Assembly: GCA_934047225.1 (NCBI GenBank) | Contig: OW203993.1 | Coordinates: forward strand, 26,860,069-26,924,068 | Source of the DNA: Ypsolopha sequella | Taxonomy: Eukaryota > Arthropoda > Insecta > Lepidoptera > Ypsolophidae | Direction: 5' to 3' | DNA length: 64,000 nt | Part shown: positions 10,720-23,591 of the stretch, one piece after another | How the letters are laid out: each line of letters opens with the position of its first letter | Position numbering within the stretch: the stretch's first letter is position 1 | Made by a program: the position numbers and the translations under genes | The notes under the pieces: generated by a model | Database searches by the model: none | What the model was told of the DNA's origin: nothing | Seen by the model: the letters and a program-made list of their open reading frames with translations, nothing else

Positions 10720-12780
10720 AAAATGAAAATTGCAGTGCTGCAACAGTGAATAATTTCAATAGCTCGGATTGGAATAATTGGCTGTTGACGATCAAAAATT
10801 TCTTTTCAGCCTATAAAGTAGCTTCAATTTTCAATACGAAACCGAGTAACGATCCTCGACCATACCTTAAGATTTATGTGGAAAATCCCAGTAATTTACA
10901 TCTTTATGGTTTACTTGATTCGGGCTCAGCCGTAAGTATTCTTGGGAAAGAATCTCATAAAGAATTACTAACGTATGGTTTTCTTATACATAAAGATGTT
11001 ACTATTCAAGTCACAGCTGCTGGAGGGCAAATAATGACTTCCCTTGGTTACATGCTCCTTCCAGTGGTCTTTAACTCTAGATCTAATATTATTAAGGCTC
11101 ATATTATACCAGAAATAGACTCAACACTTCTATTGGGAATTGATTTTTGGTCTAAATTCCAATTATTGCCAAAAAGCTTAAATGAAGTAACTTACCTTCA
11201 GAGTGACAATCTTATATCTTTAAATTCACTTAAACCTGGTGATGTTTTTATTCATTCTTATGAAATTTTAGATAAAACTTAAAACATTGTAGCGGACAAA
11301 CTTATAGACCAGTTTAAGGAAATATCATTCGAAAAAAAGGGCTTGGGCAGAACATCGCTCGTTACACATAAAATTGATACGGGTAACGCTGAACCCATAA
11401 GGCAGCGTTACTATCGTATGTCTCCTGACAAACAACGTATAGTTACTGAACAGGTTGACGAAATGCTTTCACTAGATGTGATTGAAAGATGCGAAAGTCC
11501 TTGGTCCTCACCAGTTCTTGTGGTTGGTAAAAAGGATGGTAACCCCCGTTTCTGTTTAGATAGCAGAAAACTAAATTCTGTAACAAAGAAGGATGCATAT
11601 TGTCTTCCTTATGTTTCGGAAATACTAGATAATCTAAGGGATGCTCGATATTTATCTAGCGTTGACTTATCTAAAGCATTTTGGCAGATACCAATACAGG
11701 AAGAGCACCGTGAAAAAACTGCATTTTATGTTCCTATTCGTGGCAGCATGATGTTTAAAGTAACTGCATTTGGTTTATCAAACGCCCCAGCTACTCAGCA
11801 GCGCTTAGTGGATTCTTTATTTGGCCCTGAATTTGAGTTAAAGGTTTTTGCCTATCTTGATGATGTTATTATTATTAGCGAATCTTTTGATGAACACGTG
11901 TCTTTGCTTTTACGTGTACTAGAAAAACTACGTAACGCAAACCTTACTATAAACCTTGAAAAGTCAAATTTTTTTAGAAGTCAGTTGCGTTACCTTGGTT
12001 ACGTCGTAGATGCTCATGGTCTTCGAACTGACCCTGAAAAAGTAGAAGCTATTTTAAATTACCCCACTCCTAGTAACAAAAAGGAAGTAAAACGTTTTCG
12101 CTCTATATTTTAGCTCTATCGCTGGACCCCTTAACGCATTAACTTCAACCAAGAAAACTGCCCCTCTTTTTAAATGGTCTTCGGAAGCAGATAAAGCCTT
12201 CTTAGAACTCAAATCACTCTTGATTCAAGCTCCTGTTCTGGCATGTCCCAATTTTAATCTTCCCTTTGAGGTTCATACAGATGCAAGTGACTGTGGCGTA
12301 GGGGGGATGCTCTGTCAAACTATTGATGGGGTAGAACATCCTATCGCCTATATGAGTCGGTCTCTGACAGGTGCGGAGAAAAATTACAGTGTTACAGAGC
12401 GTGAACTACTTGCTGTGGTGACGGCTTTGGAACACTGGTGTTGCTATCTAGAAAATGGTCGGCGTTTTGATGTGTATACCGATCATGCATCGCTTCAGTG
12501 GTTTCTCTCCATAACAAACCCTACTGGTCGTCTTGCAAGATGGGGTGTTCGCCTGTCTGCTTTTGACTTTGATCTTAAACATCGCCGTGGAAAGGATAAT
12601 GTTATACCTGACGCTTTGTCAAGAGCTGTACCAACCGCTGCTATATCAAACTCTTTCCCTGTACCAGCTACTCATGACACATGGTACCTTAATATATATA
12701 CCGGCTGTCAAAACTCTCCCACTAGCTTTCCAAACTACCAAGTTGAACAGGTTAACAAGTTGTTACTAATTGTAACCTAA
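10692..12780 (+). pseudogene. pol: Ty3/gypsy pol: protease, reverse transcriptase, RNase H; integrase missing
   Basis: In the -1 frame after gag, the protease shows LLDSGSAVSILG (about 10910-10945) and TLLLGIDFW. A TAA at 11280-11282 breaks the frame, which then resumes with the RT: VVGKKDGNPRFCLDSRKLN near 11520, LSSVDLSKAFWQIP near 11655, and the catalytic YLDD near 11850. A frameshift near 12110, beside a repeated GCTCTAT, moves into the RNase H frame (HTDASDCGVG near 12275, YTDHASLQW near 12475, PDALSRA near 12605). The frame then runs into LTR-like repeat A and stops at 12780 inside it. No integrase is present between RNase H and repeat A, so this copy cannot integrate on its own. Confidence 0.85.
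10710..10716 (+). promoter_or_regulatory. Ribosomal -1 frameshift slippery heptamer A AAA AAC
   Basis: In the gag frame the codons are CTA AAA AAC followed directly by the stop TAA. The heptamer at 10710-10716 sits in the correct X XXY YYZ phase. A -1 slip here enters exactly the frame that carries the protease and RT. This is the usual way retroelements make Gag-Pol at a fixed fraction of Gag. No downstream pseudoknot was modelled. Confidence 0.8.
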
Positions 12781-14165
12781 TAGTTGTTAAAAGGTTCTGA
12801 AGAAAACTTCGAGGTACTTTACAATTAAGTTTATTTAATTTTATCAAAACAAAAAAAAGTCAAATTTCACAAGTTAAAGGAAAGGTGTTAACGGAAAAAA
12901 AATTATCTTAGTTACAAGTTTTTGGCCAAGACCTCCATTTGGCAAATTTCCTGCCAAGACATTACTAAGTCCTTAAGTACCTTTAAATAGTTGTGTTAGG
13001 TACCGCCTTAACATCTGGTAGTAATATTACATTGGAATTAGTATTGCCAAGTCATAAATAAACATTTAAGTGATAACTAGGTGGAATTGTTACCGCCTTA
13101 TCCACAGGTAACTAGATTACATGGAATCTTGTGAAAATTACATTAAACAAAAAAAAACTTTAAAAAGTAACAAAATTTGTAAACAAACAAGGGAAATAAT
13201 TTTCTAAATAAAATCTAGCTCAGGGGAGCCGTAGATCCTACAAACAATAAATATTTGTCGTACATACACTTTAAACCAAATCGTCTGGTACTCCATTCAG
13301 TTCTACCAGGTACAAAAAAATATTACGGAACATTAAATTTTCCAGTTTGGGTTATTCGGTGAAACAGGAAGAAGAATTTACCCTTGAATACTAATAGGAC
13401 ACATAACTATGTGTCCTGAAAACATACCGTCCTAGGTATCTTAACTGTGTGTGGATAAAAGTAAAAAATTCCAACACCTACTTGAATTTTTCCATTAAAC
13501 TCCACGGAAATGACACGCCGTCCGCTGCCCCCTTCAAGGTCAACGATCCACGTCCACGCAGACAAAAGGAACTGCTTACTGCGTACACCACGCGGCGATC
13601 ATACCTCTGCCAGCTGGTAAATCACGAAAACTGGTAAACTCGGAAACAAGAAGATCTTGTAAACACGAAGATCTTGAAAACAAAAACACCCTGGAATTAG
13701 AAGAGAAAAAACAATATTAAAACCTTTACCACACGGAACAATGAGAACAAAATTCCGGTGACTCAAAATACAAAGAAAGCAATACATACCATGATCTGAC
13801 GATAGTCAGAACTCCCACCAACCCGACGAAAAAATTCCTTTTCAAAATCAATCCATACGCATATGTAAAATTTATCTGAAATACAAAAACAATAATATAT
13901 AACCATTCCACACAAATGAATAACCCAAATTTAAACTCAAAACAAACCTTAGAACTATCACGAAGTCGTGTTGGCAAAATCCGCCATTATTGTAAAAAAA
14001 TAACTCAACACGAGCTGTCGGCATAAACTCCGGTTGGCAAATGAACGAGAAAAACTCCTCGGACTTGCAGCAAACACGCGATTATCTTCATGTCTAGAAA
14101 AGAGGGTAAACCGAAATTTACCATCAAGTTGTGATAACCGCAACTACGAAATTTGCAATGCTACA
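12771..14165. repeat. LTR-like repeat, copy A (1395 bp)
   Basis: The copy starts TGTAACCTAATAGTT and ends TGCAATGCTACA, so it has TG...CA ends. It is closely similar along its length to 14981-16342, in the same orientation with small indels. It has no coding capacity. It truncates the gypsy pol on its left and abuts the right arm of the 107-bp inverted repeat on its right. It is likely a solo LTR or terminal LTR of an otherwise absent element; no clear target duplication was seen. Confidence 0.75.
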
Positions 14166-14272
14166 GTATACCATGAAGTTGGCTAGTTTTTATCTACTAA
14201 TAAAGTCTGTTTGTTTGTTGATTAATTTTTATAGGTACAATTTAAGTTTACTTTACTAGTATTAAAGATTCA
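14166..14272. repeat. Right arm of the perfect 107-bp inverted repeat
   Basis: This is the exact reverse complement of 7491-7597 and directly adjoins the end of LTR-like repeat A. Confidence 0.95.
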
Positions 14273-14565
14273 GCATATTTGTTTCGGTCCTCTATTATGT
14301 ATTTTAATAATGAGAATTACTAGAAATACTTATTTTCTGAGATAAACTAAAAAATATGGTGTCCAGAATAGTGGCCACTGACTGTTACAGCAGACTATTG
14401 TGTACCCCTATGCACAGTGGCCAAAATGCAGGCCCTTTTGATTTGCCATTTTTATAATATATAAAATGGTATTTAGATTATATAAATAGTAAGAAAAAGC
14501 CAATAATATATTCATACATCATTTATTGCTTACAAAATTTAAAAAGAACAATATACTATAATAAA

Positions 14566-17500
14566 AAATTATTTGATTAGCAATCTTTTTTTTCCACCGT
14601 GTAAATGATAGGGTTTATCACACTCTACACATAAGGCGGCATTGCATTTTTTACATTCATAAATGCTTCTTTTTACCTTTCTTTTTGTGCTGCAATACCT
14701 ACAGCGACGTGAGATAGAGCGACCTGATTTTACTAATTCATGACCATCGCTCATGGGGGTCTCTTGATAATTTTTGTTATATTTTTGGCAATAGTTCCCT
14801 ATTAATTCGTCTGCAAGATTACTTCTAAATTTCAACTGAGACATAGGTTTGGTACCACTAGGATGTTGTCAGATGGCACGACCGGCGGGTACCCGGTCTT
14901 TCCACCAGTCGTGCAACTGGACAAGACCAGTTACCAAGTTACCAAGTTACCAAGTCCAGTTACCAAGACAGTGACCTAATTGTAACCTAATAGTTGGTAA
15001 ACGGTTCTGAAGAAAACTTCGAGGTACTTTACAATGAAGTGTATTTAATTTTATCAAAACAAAACGTCAATTCCACAAGCCAAAGGTGTTACGGAAAAAT
15101 TATACTTAGTTACAAGCTATTGGCCAAGACCTTCATTTGGCATATATCTTGCCAAAACATTACTAAAACCTTAAGTACCTTTAAATAGTTGTGTCAGGAA
15201 CCGCCTTAACATCTGGTAGTAATATTACATTGGAATTAGTATTGCCAAGACAAAAATAAAACATTTAAGTGATAACTAGATGTGTTAGTTACCGCCTTAA
15301 CCACAGGTAACTAGATTACATGGAAACTTGTGAAATTACATTAAAAAAAACTTTAAGGGTAACAAAACTTGAAAACATACAAGGGAATTAATTTCCAAAA
15401 TAAATCTAGCTCAGGGGAGCCGTAGATCCTACAAACAATACATATTTGTCGTACAAACTCCAAATCGTCTGGTACAGTACACCATTCAGTTCTACCAGGA
15501 AAAATATTACGGAACATTAAATTTTACAGTTTGGGTTATTCAGTGAAACAGGAAGAAGAATTGACACTTGGTTACTAATAGGACACATAACTAAGTGTCC
15601 TGAAAACATACCGTCCTAGGTACCTTAATCGTGTGTGGTTAAAAATAAAGAATTCCAACACATACTTGAGTTTCTCCAATAATCACCACAGGAAATGGCA
15701 CGCCGTCCGCTGCCCCCTTCAAGGTCAACGATCCTCGTCCACGCAGACAAAGGAACTGCTTACTGCGTACACCACGCGGCGGTCATTTCTCTGCCAGCTG
15801 GATAAATCACCAACGAGGCAATACAACTTCAAACTTGAAAAACACCCTGGAATTAGAAGAGAATAGACAATATTAAAACCTTTACCACACGGAACGATGA
15901 GAACAAAATTCCGGTGACTCAAAATACAAAGAAAGCAATACATACCATGATCTGACAATAGTCAGAACTCCCACCAACCCGACGAAAAAATTCCTTTTTT
16001 AAATCATCCGAAAGAATATGTATACTTTTCCTGAAATACAACAACAATATTATAGAACTATTCCACACAAATGAATAACCCAAATTTAAACACAAAACCC
16101 ACCTATTTTATTAAAAACACAACTCCTGTTGGCACATCCGCCATAAAATGAAGAAACACTCAACACAAGTTGACAGCACAAGCTCCGGCCGACAAATGAA
16201 CGAGAAAAAATCTCGGGAATTGCAGCAGACACGCGATTATCTTCATGTCTAGAAAAGAGGGTAAACCGCAATTTACCATCAAGCAAAACTACGACGCGTA
16301 ACTTTTTGTGATAACCAACCCTACAAAATTTGCAATGCTACAATGTGCTTTGATCCATGTATCCTTCAGTATGATATAAGAGTTAACAATTGCTGCTGAG
16401 TTAACAACTGGAGTAAGTTAAAAAAAAAATCTCATCCACCAGCGTCTTGACTTCCAAGAGATATTACGAGTATAAGAAGACATTAGTTGATCGAACTTAT
16501 CAACGCCTCCCATAAACTTGTTGTAATCAACAATTGAGCTGGGACAACTTACTCTATCTTTTTCACCAACAGCATTCGTTCGTGTTACTGTGCCTTTTAT
16601 ATTAGGGTTGTGCATATTTGATGTAACACAAACAGCCTTTTTACTGCGGTCCCTCCATTTAGCTACAGATATTGTAGAATTGGACATCAGGCAGTCACTG
16701 TCTCCTAGGTTCATATTGCGATCAGTTATTAGTTTGCTCGATGGGAAAAATTTACGTGAAGGCATTATAGGGGGAAAAGTTTCGATATATTGCCATCTTA
16801 GGCATGCTGGTCTGAGAACATCAACAAACCTCTTCCACGTTTTGTCGTATTGCTTACATATATCTGGATCCTCATTCGAAAATATTGATGATAATATCGT
16901 AACAGGTTTATTATCGTACCATTAAGTAATTGCCATTTTATCATTATCTCTTACGATGAAGTAGCAACTTCTACGCCCCTTGGCTTATAAATCTCTATCC
17001 GTTTCTAAAACTGCGTGCTGAACCTAGAATGCGGTTTTTTATTAATGATCCGGTGCTTTCAACGCCTCTGATTTTCAATTCTTCCACAAGTTTCGCGGAT
17101 GTAAAAAATCTGTCAAAATAAACCAAATGCCCAGGAACTAGAGACATCGTCAATTTGAGCACTTGATTAAAACTGGTGTTCTCGAATTCGGGATAACAAT
17201 TTGTGCCTCGATGTATTACACCACGAGACATACTATTTGCTACCAAATGTAAACGCCATTTATGCTCCCAAATACATTCTTGTTATAGGGTAGCATATAC
17301 ACGACATCACAAGCATAATTCCAATAAAAAATTTGCACTTGCCATTCGTTAACAGCAAACTCTTTCCTTTTCTTTGACAGAAGTCTGGTTAGTTTTATCA
17401 ACAAATAGAGAAATCATCTCTTCGTCAGTATATTATTGAAAATAGTCAAGTTTTAAGTTCTTTTTATCAACCGGTTTATACGAAGGCTCAATTAAATAAG

Positions 17501-17940
17501 AAACTTCGCGAAGATATGGTTTTTGAGTCCAAGCAAATGGAGACCTGGGATCCATCGTTCAAATCCATACTTATTCTCTTGAATGGTTCTTCGCGTCGTC
17601 GTTGAGTATTACCATGTGCAGTTCTGCTACGCGTTCTCTCGCCGCGTACCCGTTTTTTGGTCTTTGAAATCAATTAATTATTGAGTTTTAATTTTAACAT
17701 CACTTGTAGAGTCATCTAACTCTGTAATAACGTAATTCCCCCTCTCAACTAACTTTGGCGTCTTTATTTTCTGTATCACATCTTCCCAGGTATATAATTG
17801 CTCATCTTTAATATTAGGCCATCTCCAAAACTTTAAACCTTGCTTTATGCACCTAACCATTAAACCATCTTCAAAAACAGATAAAACTTTATATACTTTG
17901 CCGTGCTCCATTTCATCAGGACATAATCTCCAATGGTAGC
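14566..17940 (-). pseudogene. piggyBac-type transposase, degenerate and split by LTR-like repeat B
   Basis: On the minus strand the N-terminal part (17911-17480) has several frame changes and a TAA after KKNLKLDYFQ, before DEEMISLFVDKT. The catalytic region includes VYFDRFFTSAKL (about 17125-17090), VDYNKFMGGVDKFDQL (about 16530-16485) and the Trp-rich RRWWMRFF (about 16445-16420). The coding sequence breaks at 16343 and resumes near 14866 with the C-terminal Cys-rich domain (RRCRYCSTKRK, YECKKCNAALCVECDKPYH), ending at a stop near 14566. The family excises and inserts at TTAA. The gap of about 1.48 kb is LTR-like repeat B plus about 115 bp. Terminal repeats were not located. The copy is dead. 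Confidence 0.85.
14981..16342. repeat. LTR-like repeat, copy B (1362 bp), inserted in piggyBac
   Basis: It has the same ends (TGTAACC...GCTACA) and the same order of sequence as copy A at 12771-14165. On its left, 14867-14980 is neither piggyBac nor repeat A and contains several TTACCAAG units; it may be a scrap of the parent element's interior. To its right the piggyBac coding sequence resumes at once. Confidence 0.75.
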
Positions 17941-18059
17941 AATCTTATCGATGTCTGAGACAACAGTAGATTCATAATTTTCTAAATCAATTGTATCATT
18001 TTATTTGAATATTCCAGTATGATTTTGAATGCGCGAAGACGACGCTAAAGACAGTCGGT

Positions 18060-19515
18060 GATTATCCTTCATTACATCCAATTTCATTGACTTTGGAGGG
18101 GATTTTATTACAGGTTTTAAATTTTTGCGTTACGGAAGGGGTTTTCCCTGAAGTGTTAAAAATCGGGAAAGTGGTGCCTCTCTTTAAAAAAGGTGATTCT
18201 ACAGAACCAGGTGATTATAGGCCGGTCTGCATATTACCTACTATATCAAAGGTCTTTGAAGCAATAATAAAAACAAGAATGATAAAATACTTTGAGGACA
18301 ACCAGCTTTTTACAGCTGCTCAATTTGGCTTTCGCAGAGGAAGGTCCACCGAACAAGCAATGCGAAAGGTTAAAGGTTATATATTTTATGCTAGGTGCTA
18401 TGGATGAAACGCAGAAGTGCTCCAGCATTTTCTGCGATTTATCCAAAGCGTTTGACTGCTTACGGCATGATGTTCTGATACAGAAGCTTGAATACTACGG
18501 ATTTAGTAGAAAAGAACTTAAATTACTCACATCATATTTGGATAACAGAAAGCAGACAGTCAGCGTAAACGATAAATTCTCATCGTGTGAAATTATAGAC
18601 ATTGGTGTACCACAAGGATCAATTTTAGGGCCAGTTTTATTCCTACTCTACATAAACGACCTTCCTAGTTGCCTACCAGAATGGGCGTCTACTACCCTTT
18701 TTGCAGACGATACGCATGTAGGGATAAAAGACAAAAATCAGCCGCTAGTAGACGAAAAAATTGACAAAATTCTGAAAATGCTTAAAATATGGTTTGAGGC
18801 AAACGGAATCGTTCTAAATGCTAATAAAAGCGTCATTATGAAATACAAAACCAGAAATAGCAAGTTCGAAGAGCTAAAAACAAATCAAACAACTTTTCTT
18901 GGATACATAGTTGATAAGACCATTTCCCATAAACTTCACATTGAAAAACTTTGCAAGAAGCTATCTAGCGGGAACTATGCTCTTCTAAAGTTAAAACCAC
19001 TAGTGAGTAAATCTGCCCTAATGAGTGTATATTATGCTTATATACAAGCCAATATAAATTACGCCATTACAGTATGGGGAAACGCAGCAGACATCAAAAA
19101 GGTATTTGTTTGCCAAAAGAAATCAATTCGAATAATAAATGGTCTCCATAGGCGTACTTCTGTCAGAACTTATTTCAAAATCAATAAAATAATGACTGTG
19201 ACATCTTTATATATCCTTAATGCACTACTTGAAATACACTATGACAAAGAAAATTATCCTAAGAAAATGGACATCCATAACATTAATACAAGGAATAAAG
19301 AAAAAATATTTATTCCTAAGGCAAGACTGGCAAAAACCCAAAAACAAGGACCAATTTTCAAACTGGCCATGTATAATAAACTCCCCATAGAAATGACCAG
19401 ACTCACTCTAGCTGACTTTAAATTCAAACTGAAAGAATACTTCTCTTGCAATCCATTTTATTCTGTTGGAGAATTCATGCAAAAGCGACTTACTGTGACC
19501 ACATTTTCTCTTTAA
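18060..19515 (+). pseudogene. LINE reverse transcriptase, 5'-truncated, one frameshift
   Basis: Coding similarity begins near 18060 (TLEGILLQVLNFCVTEGVF, GDYRPVCILPTISKVFEAI near 18215). A frameshift near 18370, between FGFRRGRSTEQA and AMDETQKCSSIFCDLSKAFD, moves it to the frame ending at 19515. RT motifs include GVPQGSILGP near 18605 and the catalytic FADD near 18700, with Phe in place of the first Tyr, then a full thumb and C-terminal region. Endonuclease and the first RT block are absent. It lies downstream of the piggyBac remnant, whose 5' end it truncates or abuts. Confidence 0.85.
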
Positions 19516-19925
19516 AATGAATGAAATATAAATGAACAATTAAATTTCTATATTACTCTTTAGGTAACATCATGTTACCTATGAATATATTTTTACATTT
19601 TTATTTCTTAGTTATAATTTTGACACTTCTTATTGAAAATATTTGACATTGTATTCTTTTAAATTTAATTATGACATTTACTTTTAATTATTTATATATA
19701 TTTTTTTTTTTTTTTTTTTTTCTTTTTAATTATAATGTTAATTGACCATATCAAATTGATATGTCCTACTATTTATATTAAGGTCTTACTGTATGTAACA
19801 AATAATGTTTATGTAAATTATTTAACCGTTTAAATGTAATTGTAATGTATTTCAAAATGTGATCTGACCTACCAATGTAACGACCACTGTTACAATTATG
19901 GCTAAAATAAATGAATATGAATAAA
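19516..19925 (+). other. 3' tail of the preceding LINE
   Basis: It is AT-rich, with a small TAGGTAACATCATGTTACCTA palindrome at about 19561-19581 and a T-run at 19700-19720. It ends in AATAAATGAATATGAATAAA, typical of the short A-rich repeat at LINE 3' ends. No gene is present. Confidence 0.5.
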
Positions 19926-20524
19926 AAATAATAGTGGTGCAGTGCGTTATTTTGATCAAAAGCTAAGTATTGTTTTAAAAAAATATATTTCATGTAGTTT
20001 CACACATTTATTTCTTATCACAATTGTTGTAACTTTCAATAATTTTACTTCCAATAAATACGCAGTTAAGTTATAGACCTAACCATTCCCGCTATGCATT
20101 TTGGAATTTAAGCTGTTTGATTTTGTATCTGCACTTTGATTTGTTAACATTTGGTTAATTATTTCTTTAAGCAATTTTTAGATGTGGCCGAAGTTGTATT
20201 TGTTGTAATAGGTAATTGATAAAGTAAATCTTTGTTTTAATAATTAATTGATTAGCAGAGGTACCGCTTATTTAAATTATACTAAAGAAGTACGTTATTG
20301 TTCCGTTGTTGACATTAAAATATGTAGTCCGATATATTTTGCAGTTCCTCATTTTATTTCACCAATACATTATTTAACCTATGATTTAGCTAGGTAGCCT
20401 TGGGGTTCGAATTAATAGGGTTTATTTAAGGCCTTGATAAACAGTAAGCGTGGTGCGGCGCGACGTGAGTGGGCGTGATGCTGGCGCGTCAGAGCGTGAT
20501 AAGTAAATTATAAATCTTAGTCTA
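19926..20524. other. Intergenic sequence without recognisable gene
   Basis: AT-rich, apart from a short GC-rich patch near 20450-20505. No family features were seen. Confidence 0.5.
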
Positions 20525-21290
20525 ATGAAAGGGTATTTAGTAAGCTGGATTGTTTCATTTACGGGTTTCTTTAGTATTACCAAGTTTATTTTAGGGACGG
20601 GAAAGATTGACTACATTCTGGGTATCTTAGAAACTAATAGTTTAATCCATCATAGACTTGAGGGCTCTTGTTCTGTGATCATTTTTTATAATACATGTGT
20701 TAAAATCACCCATCAGGACAATTTGGTCATACTGCGGTCTAAAGGTTTCAAGCAGAGATTCTAGAGATGAGAAATAATTAACATTGAATGACTATAGTAA
20801 ACCCCTAAAAAAACTTTTGTATGACGAAGAGATATCTCTAAAAATAGATGTTCTGTTTCACTAGAACTATCCGATTGGGAGATGACTGTGCAATCAAGAT
20901 CACTACGCAGATACACTCCTACACCACCACCAGAGGTGCGAGTTCTATCTGTTCTGACAAGGCGACATCCAGAAATAGGGTACATCTTAGAAGGAAGTGT
21001 TGGTGACAGCCATGTTTCACTCATACAAGTTGCATGAATATGCCTCGTGGTAAAGGAAGTTAATAAATCAGAGTAATGTGCGTTAACACTTTGAACATTT
21101 ATATGAGCAACATTAAACATTTTTGGAGATGATGAAAATACATTGTGCAACTTGTCACTAAGATCAAGCATGTCGGAAGAGTCACTTACTGGACTAAGTA
21201 AACCCTCAGATGGAGAAGAAAGAGAGTAATATTCACTACCAGAGCTACTATGAAAGTCAGTCAGTGAAATAGTCCCGAAAGGATACTCAT
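20525..21290 (-). pseudogene. LINE endonuclease domain fragment
   Basis: On the minus strand, from about 21290 an acidic, Ser-rich stretch leads into an APE-type endonuclease: VAHINVQSVNAHYSDLL (21125-21075), SETWLSPTLPS with the catalytic Glu (about 21025), DRTRTSGGGVGVYLR (20965-20920), then, after a frame change near 20765, IVLMGDFN (about 20730-20705). A stop follows near 20655. The domain would nick target DNA for target-primed reverse transcription. No RT follows, and on the left it fades into unrelated sequence. It meets an oppositely oriented LINE at about 21300. Confidence 0.75.
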
Positions 21291-21299
21291 TATTACGTT

Positions 21300-23591
21300 G
21301 CGACCGAGCTGATGGCCGTAAACAAGGAGGAGTTCTTCTGGCTGCGGCACCTCGTCCTCACCTCCAACTAACTAAAGTCGCGCTTCCAGTCAATTTCGAC
21401 ATAGACACGTCAATATTTGAACTCATATGTGGATTAGTGAAGTTTAAAAATGTTTCGTTTCTATGTTGTGTGGTATACATACCACCTAGAAGTAAGGATT
21501 GCGAGTACTTACAAATGTTTAATTTATTGGAATCAATCTGTGTTGATTTCAGGCAAGTTGTAGTTTTAGGTGACTTTAATTTATGGTCAGCATCTACGGA
21601 AATTCTGGCTTATTATGAGTATTTTATAAATTTTTGTGAATTCTGTCAAAGAAATTTCATTACGAATGTAAATAATCGTACCTTGGACTTAGTATTGACG
21701 AATCTACCAGAGAATAGTACGACAGTAACCCGTGAATCTGAATCATTAGTCGAGGAGGACCATCATCATCCTGCTCTTAGAGTGCAAATGAGTATAAAAC
21801 AAAATAACAGAGGGAGGGCAGTGGCACCTGCCCCTGGACCCCCTGGTCACGATAGATTAATTAAGAAGAGGAATTTTCGGAAGTGTGATTTTATGGCAAC
21901 GCAATACTTATATAAAGTCATTAATCAAATTATAATGGAAAATATATCTCCTAAAACGGGTCAGTCACCACGGAAATATTCTTACCCCGAATGGTACACG
22001 GCTGAAATAATAAATGACATCAGAACTAAATCCGAATTCCATAAACGCTTTAAACGAGGGGGATTACAATTGGACTACGACATGTTTTCATTATATAGAA
22101 AACGAGTGAAAATAAGCTCTAAACTAGCCTATCTTGAGTACAATGAAAGATTGCAGGCCAAACTTATTGCCGATCCAAGATCTTTCTGGAGCCATATACG
22201 TACTAAACGATCAAAGCATAGTCCTGCGACGGTCACTATGAATGCAGTGGAAGTACCATTGGTGGATCGGGCCCGCAAATTTGCAGAGTACTTCTATTCA
22301 GTATATGCAAGCACTCCTCCCAAACTCAACGTAAAAGAAGCCCTCAAAATAGCAAGCCAAAGAGAGGATGGCATAGGTAAGGCTCATATTTGTGTTATAC
22401 AACTTCAGGTTAAGGAAGTCAGCACCGCTTTAAAGCGCCTTCCTGCCAAGCTTTCTGTGGGTCCAGACGGTATTCCGCCGTTCCTTGTTAAGGACTGCAG
22501 AGATGTGCTGGAGCAGCCTCTGACTCACATATTTAACTTATGCCTCGACAACGCAACTTATCCGGAATGCTGGAAGACTTCCCGGGTGATACCAGTACCC
22601 AAAGGCAAGGGCACTGAACTGAGTGATCATAGGCCGGTGGCGGTCCTATCGACATTTGCTAAGGTTTTCGAGTCGGTCGTCCATTCACGGATCTACCCCC
22701 AGGTTAACCCCCTATTTAGTGAATGTCAGCATGGTTTCCGTCAGGGTCGTGGCACAGACAGCAACCTTTTATCCTTTGTAAATTACGCTATACCAGCAGT
22801 GGACAAAGATTCTGGGGGTCAGGTAGATGTCGCCTATTTTGATTTCCGCAAAGCTTTTGACCTAGTCGATAATGACGTACTACTTACAAAGTTCGCCGTA
22901 ATGGGTTTCTCTCCTGAGCTACTTAATTTCTTTTCAGAATATTTGCGCGACCGAAAACAATATGTTGAGTACGCAAACTACACATCTGACCCTTACGTGA
23001 CCTACTCGGGGGTTAGCCAGGGGAGCAATCTGGGCCCACTGTGTTTTAACATAATGATTAACGATCTCCCAGACGTGATTGAGCATTCTAAGTGCCTTTT
23101 ATTCGCCGACGACTTGAAATTGTGCCTGAAAGTTGTCAGTGGTGAGGACAGTACTCGTTTACAGTCGGACATTAATAATGTAGTCGAGTGGAGTAAAAAG
23201 AATTTATTGCTTTTCAATTATGCAAAATGTAATATTATGTCGTTTACAAGAGCTAGGAACCCTGTACAGCGTCACTACCTTATTGATGAAGACCGGATAG
23301 CTCAGGTGGATAAAGTAAGAGACCTGGGAGTTCACGTGGGGTCAGATCTGAGGTTTGACGACCATATTTATATAATTTGCAAAAAAGCATTTCGTAGCCT
23401 GGGATTTATTATTCGCCAAACAAAGGACTTTCGGGGCACCACAGCTGTAAGAGTACTCTACAATGCGCTAGTGAGAAGTAAGTTAGAGGGTGCATCAATG
23501 GTCTGGAATCCACATGAGGCTAAATATAGCCTCATGTTGGAGAAAATCCAGAACAAGTTTATGAGATACCTCTACTTACGACAATACGGTG
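21300..23591 (+). pseudogene. LINE: endonuclease end and reverse transcriptase, split by BEL-1
   Basis: The frame is open from about 21305, with the endonuclease end (GGVLLAA near 21330, VVLGDFN near 21560). The RT follows: SVGPDGIPPFLVKDC near 22458, DHRPVAVLSTFAKVFESV near 22625, YFDFRKAFDLV near 22838, GVSQGSNLGP near 23010, and FADD near 23102. No stop or frameshift is seen. The coding sequence is cut at 23591 by BEL-1 and continues at 37536 in the same phase once the 5-bp target duplication is counted once. Open frame beyond 23591 is LTR sequence, not LINE. Motifs fit the I/Jockey superfamily. The element is 5'-truncated in the endonuclease. Confidence 0.88.

Noticed and set aside
7491..14272. 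The 107-bp inverted repeats as termini of a Polinton/Maverick
   Set aside because: No DNA polymerase B, packaging ATPase or capsid gene lies between them; the contents are gypsy and LTR-like sequence.
12771..16342. Repeats A and B as the two LTRs of one element
   Set aside because: The DNA between them is a piggyBac end and an inverted-repeat arm, not gag or pol; also no matching target duplication.
20525..20764. Plus-strand open frame of 79 codons
   Set aside because: It is antisense to the LINE endonuclease fragment, which has clear motifs on the minus strand.
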